From the NCBI GenBank assembly GCA_005888465.1, contig VAYJ01000094.1, positions 1 through 6,046 of the forward strand: DNA of 6,046 nucleotides, given 5' to 3'. This DNA is from Actinomycetota bacterium. GTDB taxonomy: Bacteria; Actinomycetota; UBA4738. The translations under genes were made by a program, and so were the position numbers. Within the stretch, counting starts at the first letter, position 1. Each line of letters starts with the position of its first letter. Shown in pieces: positions 1 to 4,811 of this stretch. Below the pieces are notes generated by a model. That model saw nothing but the letters and a program-made list of their open reading frames with translations. It did no database searches and had not been told where the DNA came from.

Positions 1-941
1 GCCGCGCACTGCCTGCGCAGGGTCCGGGCGGCCGGTGATGTCGCCGCGCCCCCCGGGGAGCCCGCCCGGCATTTCTCGAAGGCCTCGGTCACCGTCGTGC
101 GCAGGAAGGCGCGCACGAGGATCGGCCGGTCGTGCGGCACCGGGGGAAACGCCGTATCGAAGTCGAGCGAATGGCAGGCCACGCAGTGCCGCGGGTAGGC
201 GATGGGTTTCATCTGCGCGCGCCGGTCGTCCGTCTCGTGACAGTACGTGCACCCGAGGGCCAGGCCCTTGTCGCTCCGGACGAGTCCGCGCATGTCCGGC
301 AGCTTTTCCACCCCACGGAGGTCGGTCTGGAGGTGTGTCTCGTGGTTGAGCCTGATCTGGCTGGTATCCTTCAGCTCGGCAGTCTGATCGAGGCGAATGC
401 GGCGCGACTGCGCGTTGTCCTTCACCGTCACCGCGAACTCGGGATGCCCGCGATCGAAGCTCGTCACCTTCGTGGCGAACTGTGACGGGCGGCCGTCCTT
501 CGTCGCGAGGTCGGCGTGGCACCGCGTGCAGTGCCGATCGGGCAGGGCGGCCAGCTCGGCACGGCCCTGGTGCTCCACGTGACAGCTGGTGCAGGTCTGA
601 GGTCCGACCTGGTTCTCGTGATGGATGGGTCCGGCGTGACAGGCCGAGCACGATTGGTCGGAGGGTTTGAGCAAGAATCCGCCGGCGCCCGCCAGGCCCG
701 CCGTCGGCACGTGACAGCTGCCGCACTGGGCTCCGAACATCGCGTGGGCCGTGGACACCGGCCCGCTGTTGTAAATCCGCTGATTGCCGCGCAGGGCAAA
801 GCCCGCCAGCACGAGTGCGGCCAGCACCGGCGCAGCCACGGACAGGATCAGCTTCCAGCGACGAAAGGGGTGCAGCTGCTTGAAATAGTCCAGCTGGATG
901 CGTTTGGCGCGGCCCTTCGTCGTGTAGCGGCCGGTACCCAT
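1..941 (-). CDS. membrane-anchored multiheme c-type cytochrome (cytochrome c3-like), 3' end beyond the window
   Basis: The frame is open from the ATG at 941 to the left edge, giving 313 visible residues with no stop, so the C-terminus is missing. The N-terminus is basic (FRRWK near residues 26-30) and is followed by one hydrophobic segment at about 31-50, which I read as an uncleaved inner-membrane anchor with the rest in the periplasm. Six CXXCH haem c sites are visible: CGSCH at 73, CSACH at 98, CTSCH at 117, CTRCH at 138, CTYCH at 231 and CVACH at 253. Other histidines (HH at 107-108, H124, H200, H203, H270) could be distal ligands. A long stretch without haem sites separates haems 4 and 5. 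The start is fixed because the codon three positions upstream, in frame, is the TGA of the preceding gene. The ribosome-binding site is weak (CCCGGG), so translational coupling is likely. By context it carries electrons between the membrane cytochrome b upstream and the periplasmic or outer-membrane cytochromes. The exact subfamily is not recognised. Confidence 0.88.
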   Translation of the reverse strand, partial: MGTGRYTTKGRAKRIQLDYFKQLHPFRRWKLILSVAAPVLAALVLAGFALRGNQRIYNSGPVSTAHAMFGAQCGSCHVPTAGLAGAGGFLLKPSDQSCSACHAGPIHHENQVGPQTCTSCHVEHQGRAELAALPDRHCTRCHADLATKDGRPSQFATKVTSFDRGHPEFAVTVKDNAQSRRIRLDQTAELKDTSQIRLNHETHLQTDLRGVEKLPDMRGLVRSDKGLALGCTYCHETDDRRAQMKPIAYPRHCVACHSLDFDTAFPPVPHDRPILVRAFLRTTVTEAFEKCRAGSPGGAATSPAARTLRRQCA

Positions 942-947
942 CCCGGG

Positions 948-1880
948 TCAGAACCGTATGCTCATGATCGCGTGCACGATGGCGAGCAGAAGAAGGGCCA
1001 TGGACAGGGGCACGTGCACCATGAGCCAGCCGTGGAGCCAGTGGTGCAGGCGCTTCTGCTGGGCGAGCTGGCGTCGCTCGTCGCAGATCACCTCGAGCTC
1101 CTGAATCTGGGAATGGAGAACCGGGGGCACCGTGAGGCGCAGGTGCTGGAAAAGCTCCGTGGCCCCGGCTTCCGTGGCGAGGCGTCCGTCGCTCGGCAGC
1201 TCTATATCCAGGTACGGCCGGATGATCGAGACGTAGCTCTCCCTGAGGGCGGCACCTTCCGGCACGAGGGCGGTCGCGGGAGCGGGGGGCGGCGTCGCGG
1301 ACGGACCCCGCGTGGCACGGTGACGGAACCCGCGATCGCGCCAGCGCCTGGCCCGCGTACGCTCCTCGACGGCGGGAAGGGGGCCCGCCACGGCGCTGAC
1401 GAGCCCGTCGGCTTCGGCGCGGAGCTGCGCGACAACGGAGTCGATCTGCTCGTACACGGTCTCCAGGGGGATGCGCAGCAGCATCATGCGCGGAAGGAAC
1501 TGCTGCAGGATCACCCCGTAGATCCCGGTCACGATCACGACGGTGAAGAGCAGCATCAGCACCAGCGTCAGCCCGTCGCCGAGCTTGAAGCCGCTGTGAA
1601 AGAGGATGAGCACGTAGCTCAGGAGCCCGAGCCAGAGATGGCCCTTCATCCAGGTGGTGGCCCGGCCGATGCGCCACGTGGGCACCTTGCGCCGGACGCC
1701 CAGCGCCGCGCCAAACAGGATGAGAGCAAGGCCGATCGACCCGTAGACGAGGCCGGGCCACGTCCCCCCTCTGGGGCCATGGGTGGCCGTGCGCGCGTAC
1801 GGCACGAAGGCGAGAGCGGCCACCGCACTCAAGATGAGGAAGGCGACGACCCAGCGCCGCTGGCCCGTGTCGAGCAACAT
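948..1880 (-). CDS. predicted di-heme cytochrome b-type integral membrane protein with a large soluble loop
   Basis: The protein has 310 residues with hydrophobic segments at about 11-28, 42-62, 80-97, 103-126 and 284-305. The third and fifth each carry a His-X13-His pair (H81/H95 and H289/H303), the spacing expected for two b haems stacked across a membrane. Basic residues (R8-R9, R63-R65, R131) place the N-terminus and the roughly 155-residue loop between helices 4 and 5 (about 130-283) in the cytoplasm by the positive-inside rule. That loop contains an Arg-rich part (173-191), a Pro/Ala linker (194-203) and a more helical part (240-280). I chose the ATG at 1880 because the longer open frame, from 1961, would overlap the upstream flavoprotein gene by 65 bases. 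A GAGGGA lies 12 nt before the ATG and overlaps the upstream stop codon. The gene sits 16 nt after the NuoEF-like gene and 6 nt before the multiheme cytochrome, suggesting a link between the two across the inner membrane. The di-haem call rests on His spacing; I cannot name a family with confidence. Confidence 0.78.
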   Translation of the reverse strand: MLLDTGQRRWVVAFLILSAVAALAFVPYARTATHGPRGGTWPGLVYGSIGLALILFGAALGVRRKVPTWRIGRATTWMKGHLWLGLLSYVLILFHSGFKLGDGLTLVLMLLFTVVIVTGIYGVILQQFLPRMMLLRIPLETVYEQIDSVVAQLRAEADGLVSAVAGPLPAVEERTRARRWRDRGFRHRATRGPSATPPPAPATALVPEGAALRESYVSIIRPYLDIELPSDGRLATEAGATELFQHLRLTVPPVLHSQIQELEVICDERRQLAQQKRLHHWLHGWLMVHVPLSMALLLLAIVHAIMSIRF

Positions 1881-1896
1881 GCTCTGTGGCCGTCCC

Positions 1897-3606
1897 TCAC
1901 GCCATGGGGCAGACACCCGAGGGACAGCGCCCTCGCAGGATGTGCTCGTCGATCTCGTCACGGAAATGTCGGATGACGGACTTGATGGGGGCGGGGACGA
2001 CCTGGCCTAGACCGCAGATCGAGGTCAGGGTCAGCGTCTCCGACAGCTCGTCGATGACGGCGAGGTTCTCGGCACGCCCACGGCCGCGGGTCATGTCCGT
2101 GAGGATGTCGACCATCTTGGCCGATCCGACCCGACAAGGGACGCACTTTCCGCACGACTCGTTCTTGAAGAATCGCACCGCGTTCAAGGCCATGTCGAGC
2201 ATGCAGGTGCCTTCGGCGCAGATGATGACGGCCCCCGATCCCAGCATGGAACCCGCCTGGCTCAGCGCCTTGAACTCGAGCGGCGTGTCGATCATGGAGG
2301 CGGGCAGGAAGCCCGACGACGCGCCGGACGGGGCCCAGGCCTTGAGGGCCCTGCCGCCCAGGACACCGCCGGCGCGGTCGAGCAGCTCGCGGGCGGGCGT
2401 TCCCAGGGGGATCTCGTAGACGCCCGGGCGGGCGACATGGCCACTGATGCCGAGGAACTTGAGCCCGGCGGCTCCTGAGCGCCCCTGCGCCTTGAACCAC
2501 TCCGGTCCCTTGCGAAGTATCTGCGGGATCATGACGAAGGTTTCCACGTTGTTGATGACGGTGGGCTTGTTCCACAATCCGTGGGTGCCGGGGAACGGGG
2601 GCTTGTTCCGGGGCTCGGCCCGATTGCCCTGAAGCACCTCGAGCAGCGCCGATTCCTCGCCGCAGATGTATCCCCCTGGGCTGATGAAGAGGCTGAGGTC
2701 GAACGGGATCCCGGAGCCCAGGACGTCCGGGCCGATCAGACCCTCCCGGTGGCACCGCTCCAGCTCGCGCCGGAGCACCTCGGCCTGCGCCTCGTACTCG
2801 TGACGGATGTAGATGATGCCCGTGCGAGCCCCGATGACGAGGCCGGCCAGGATCACGGCCTCGATCAGGAGATGGGGGACCTGCTCCATGAGAAAGCGGT
2901 CCTTGATCGTTCCCGGCTCGCTCTCGTCTGCGTTGCAGATGATGTACTTCCCGTCGGCCGGTGCGTTTCGCACGATCTCCCACTTGGCTCCCGTGGGGAA
3001 GCCGGCGCCTCCGAGTCCTCGCAGCTCGCTCGCCTTGAGCTGAGCGAGCAGACCCGGGACGTCAGGATCCGCGACGAAGGCGCGGAGCGCCCCGTAGCGC
3101 TCGCTGCTCTCGTACGGGTCGACCGCGAGGCGCTCCGCCGCCCTGGACACCTCTGGGTGGGGCAGGCGCCCCTTCGCGAGGGCGGTCCCCATGTGGCCAG
3201 CCAGGGTGTCAGGGGTCAGCCGCGCCAGGATGACGTCGTTGAGCGAGGCCGCGGGTGCCCGGTCGCACTGTCCCAGACAGGAAGACGGCCGGACGACGAC
3301 GCTGCCGGACCCCGCCTGGGCCGCTCGCTCCTCGGCGGATTGCCGCAGGCTATCGGCGCCGCGGAGATGGCAGGCGAGATCAGCGCAGATCTTGACGTCA
3401 ACGGGTGGAGGCGGCGTGAGCCGGAAGTGCGGGAAAAAGCTGGCGAGCCCCTGCAACTGGTACAGCGGCGTCTGGATCCGCTCCGACAGCGCCTGGAGCG
3501 CGCTACCCGGGAGGTAGCCGTGCTCTCGCTGAATCGCGCGAAGCTCGTCGATGACTATCGGCTTGTCCCTCGCCGGGGCATGCAGGTGCGGTTGGTGCGA
3601 CACCAT
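1897..3606 (-). CDS. NuoE-NuoF fusion: NAD(P)H-binding FMN/Fe-S flavoprotein (HoxF/HydB-like)
   Basis: This 569-residue cytoplasmic protein fuses the two NADH-dehydrogenase-module domains. Residues about 15-150 form a NuoE-like thioredoxin fold with the four [2Fe-2S] cysteines as CX4C (C74, C79) and CX3C (C110, C114). Residues about 160-560 are the NuoF core: the glycine-rich RGLGGAGFPTGAKW (196-209) and NADESEPGTIKDR (225-237) for FMN and NADH, GGYICGEESALL (311-322), then the [4Fe-4S] site CGKCVPC (C485, C488, C491) with the fourth cysteine at C531 in SICGLG. All cofactor motifs look intact. The protein ends in RCPSGVCPMA, exactly where HydB-type relatives continue into a two-[4Fe-4S] ferredoxin domain. 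I prefer the ATG at 3606 (AGGAAG 10 nt upstream) to the in-frame TTG at 3630, which adds eight residues and has no good ribosome-binding site. No nuoG, hydrogenase or formate dehydrogenase gene is visible. The next gene in the operon is a membrane cytochrome b, suggesting electrons pass between NAD(H) and the membrane. Confidence 0.93.
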   Translation of the reverse strand: MVSHQPHLHAPARDKPIVIDELRAIQREHGYLPGSALQALSERIQTPLYQLQGLASFFPHFRLTPPPPVDVKICADLACHLRGADSLRQSAEERAAQAGSGSVVVRPSSCLGQCDRAPAASLNDVILARLTPDTLAGHMGTALAKGRLPHPEVSRAAERLAVDPYESSERYGALRAFVADPDVPGLLAQLKASELRGLGGAGFPTGAKWEIVRNAPADGKYIICNADESEPGTIKDRFLMEQVPHLLIEAVILAGLVIGARTGIIYIRHEYEAQAEVLRRELERCHREGLIGPDVLGSGIPFDLSLFISPGGYICGEESALLEVLQGNRAEPRNKPPFPGTHGLWNKPTVINNVETFVMIPQILRKGPEWFKAQGRSGAAGLKFLGISGHVARPGVYEIPLGTPARELLDRAGGVLGGRALKAWAPSGASSGFLPASMIDTPLEFKALSQAGSMLGSGAVIICAEGTCMLDMALNAVRFFKNESCGKCVPCRVGSAKMVDILTDMTRGRGRAENLAVIDELSETLTLTSICGLGQVVPAPIKSVIRHFRDEIDEHILRGRCPSGVCPMA

Positions 3607-3616
3607 ACCGTCCGGT

Positions 3617-3622
3617 CTTCCT
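3617..3622 (-). promoter_or_regulatory. ribosome-binding site of the NuoEF-like gene (decides the start)
   Basis: AGGAAG on the minus strand lies 10 nt before the ATG at 3606. It falls within the eight codons that the alternative TTG start at 3630 would add, and nothing comparable precedes that TTG. This is the main reason for choosing the ATG. Confidence 0.5.
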
Positions 3623-3667
3623 GGAGTCAACGGCTTTCTGCGCTTTGGTGGAGCGGCCAGAGGGGCC

Positions 3668-3679
3668 GAAAGATCTTTC
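3668..3679. repeat. 12-bp perfect palindrome, candidate operator
   Basis: GAAAGATCTTTC is a perfect palindrome. It abuts the candidate -35 box of the mtrA promoter and lies in the leader of the divergent operon, so a dimeric regulator bound here could affect both. It is short, and no second copy is apparent in the intergenic region. The regulator role is inference. Confidence 0.3.
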
Positions 3680-3709
3680 TTGACTGTATCGTGGTCAGCC
3701 CCTTATCAT
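3680..3709 (+). promoter_or_regulatory. candidate sigma-70-type promoter for the mtrAB genes
   Basis: TTGACT (3680-3685) and TATCAT (3704-3709) each match five of six positions of the housekeeping consensus and are 18 bp apart. The transcript would start near 3716 and give a leader of about 60 nt before the ATG at 3777. The match stands out in such GC-rich DNA, and its orientation and position suit the plus-strand genes. Confidence 0.5.
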
Positions 3710-3732
3710 CCGCCCGCTCAGATTTTTGGCAA
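3705..3732 (-). promoter_or_regulatory. weaker candidate promoter for the divergent NuoEF operon
   Basis: On the minus strand, TTGCCA (3732-3727) and GATGAT (3710-3705) are 16 bp apart, with five and four of six matches to the housekeeping consensus. The -10 almost coincides with the plus-strand -10, so the two promoters, if real, would compete for polymerase. The evidence is weaker than for the plus-strand promoter. Confidence 0.25.
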
Positions 3733-3764
3733 CTTGGGGGAATATCACCCGCCCCGTTCCAGAC

Positions 3765-3770
3765 AGAGGG
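3765..3770 (+). promoter_or_regulatory. ribosome-binding site of mtrA (decides the start)
   Basis: AGAGGG lies 6 nt before the ATG at 3777. This supports that ATG over the in-frame TTG at 3726, which would put 17 non-hydrophobic residues ahead of the lipoprotein signal peptide. Confidence 0.6.
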
Positions 3771-3776
3771 CTACGC

Positions 3777-4802
3777 ATGGGCTGGCCACGAAGTCGTCGG
3801 GGATACGCTGTGGCGGGCGTCGCTGCCGCCCTTTTCGTAGGCGTGGCTGTCCTTCTCGCCTCGTGCTCGCCTACGCGAAACGCCCCCCCCAAGGCGGGCG
3901 CGACCGCCAGGGCGACCACCACCGCCAAGGGGTCTCCGGCCGGGGCACCGATCCCCCCCGAGGCCTACGCCGGGGCGAATGCCTGCAAGGAATGTCACGA
4001 GTCGTCGTTCGAGTCATTCTCGCAGACCCACATGGGACGTCTCTTCCTCAAGCACCCCCGCACGCCGGGGGAGAGCATGGGCTGCGAGAGCTGCCACGGG
4101 CCCGGCAAGGCCCACGGGGATGCGCGCGGGGAGATCGTCGGCGGGCTGATCACCTTCTCCAAGAAGGACACCACCCCGGTCGATCAGCGCAATGCGAAGT
4201 GCCTCACGTGCCACACGAAGGGCGCCCGCCTCTTCTGGGAGGGCAGCAGCCACGAGGCGAGCGACGTCGCGTGCACGAGCTGTCACACGATCATGAAGGA
4301 CGTCACGCCCCGCAACCAGCTCGCCAAGGCGACTGTGATGGACACCTGCGGGACCTGCCACCTCCGGGAGCGCGCGAAGCAGCTGCGCAATTCCCACATG
4401 CCGCTCCGCGAGGGCAAGATGACGTGCACGTCTTGCCACAACCCGCACGGCACCGTGACGCCCGCGCTCCTGAAGGAGAACTCGCTCAACGATACCTGCT
4501 ACACCTGCCATGCGGAGAAGCGCGGGCCCTTCCTCTGGGAGCATCCGCCCGTCCTGGAGAGCTGCGCGAACTGCCACGACCCCCACGGGTCCAACCACGA
4601 GAAGATGCTGAAGCTTGCCAAGCCGCGACTGTGTCAGCAGTGCCACAACGAGCAGCGGATCCATCCCAGCACCCCGTACGGCCGGGGCAACGAAACGCTC
4701 ACCGGCGCGTCGACCAAATTCGTCTTCGGGCGCTCGTGCTCGAACTGCCACCCCACCATCCACGGGTCTAACCATCCGTCTGGCGCCGGGTTGATCCGCT
4801 AG
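3777..4802 (+). CDS. mtrA: decaheme c-type cytochrome, MtrA/DmsE/PioA family, predicted lipoprotein
   Basis: The protein has 341 residues, close to the roughly 330 of Shewanella MtrA. It contains exactly ten CXXCH haem c sites, beginning at residues 70, 103, 142, 166, 191, 217, 241, 263, 286 and 321, evenly spread as in the MtrA/DmsE family. In this family the haems form a wire inside an outer-membrane barrel and move electrons between the periplasm and the cell exterior. The N-terminus is a signal peptide: basic residues at 5-8, a hydrophobic core at about 11-27, then the lipobox LASC with the lipidation cysteine at C30. A low-complexity Ala/Thr/Pro linker (about 31-63) precedes the first haem. 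Canonical MtrA has an ordinary cleaved signal, so lipidation is a difference. The ATG at 3777 has a good ribosome-binding site and puts the signal peptide at the very N-terminus. The MtrB-type barrel gene follows after 9 nt, which strongly supports the assignment. No outer-surface MtrC/OmcA-type cytochrome is seen in the window. Confidence 0.95.
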   Translation: MGWPRSRRGYAVAGVAAALFVGVAVLLASCSPTRNAPPKAGATARATTTAKGSPAGAPIPPEAYAGANACKECHESSFESFSQTHMGRLFLKHPRTPGESMGCESCHGPGKAHGDARGEIVGGLITFSKKDTTPVDQRNAKCLTCHTKGARLFWEGSSHEASDVACTSCHTIMKDVTPRNQLAKATVMDTCGTCHLRERAKQLRNSHMPLREGKMTCTSCHNPHGTVTPALLKENSLNDTCYTCHAEKRGPFLWEHPPVLESCANCHDPHGSNHEKMLKLAKPRLCQQCHNEQRIHPSTPYGRGNETLTGASTKFVFGRSCSNCHPTIHGSNHPSGAGLIR

Positions 4803-4806
4803 GGGG
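4801..4806 (+). promoter_or_regulatory. ribosome-binding site of mtrB, overlapping the mtrA stop
   Basis: AGGGGG begins inside the TAG stop codon of mtrA (4800-4802) and ends 5 nt before the ATG at 4812. The overlap implies coupled translation of the cytochrome and its barrel. Confidence 0.55.
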
Positions 4807-4811
4807 CCCGC

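Noticed and set aside
1..75. Possible frameshift near the visible end of the multihaem cytochrome
   Set aside because: The last 20 or so residues look compositionally odd, and another frame also reads open there, but no stop or motif decides between them. The end of the protein is outside the window.
1881..1961. Longer start for the cytochrome b gene at 1961
   Set aside because: It would overlap the flavoprotein gene by 65 bases and add 27 polar residues before the first helix. The ATG at 1880 begins right after the upstream stop.
516..1976. 486-residue open frame on the plus strand
   Set aside because: It lies antisense to the cytochrome c and cytochrome b genes. Its product is rich in His, Gln, Glu and Arg with no recognisable domain, as expected for the reverse of GC-rich coding DNA.
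3726..3776. Upstream TTG start for the decahaem cytochrome
   Set aside because: It adds 17 residues ahead of a well-formed lipoprotein signal peptide and has a poorer ribosome-binding site than the ATG at 3777.
3789..3812. Twin-arginine (Tat) export signal in MtrA (SRRGY)
   Set aside because: The SRR is only a partial match to the Tat consensus. Haem c attachment happens after Sec export of the unfolded protein, so a Sec lipoprotein signal is the better reading.
2581..3840. 419-residue open frame on the plus strand
   Set aside because: It is antisense to the NuoEF-like gene, which has all its cofactor motifs, and it runs on through the intergenic region. No domain or signal is visible in it.
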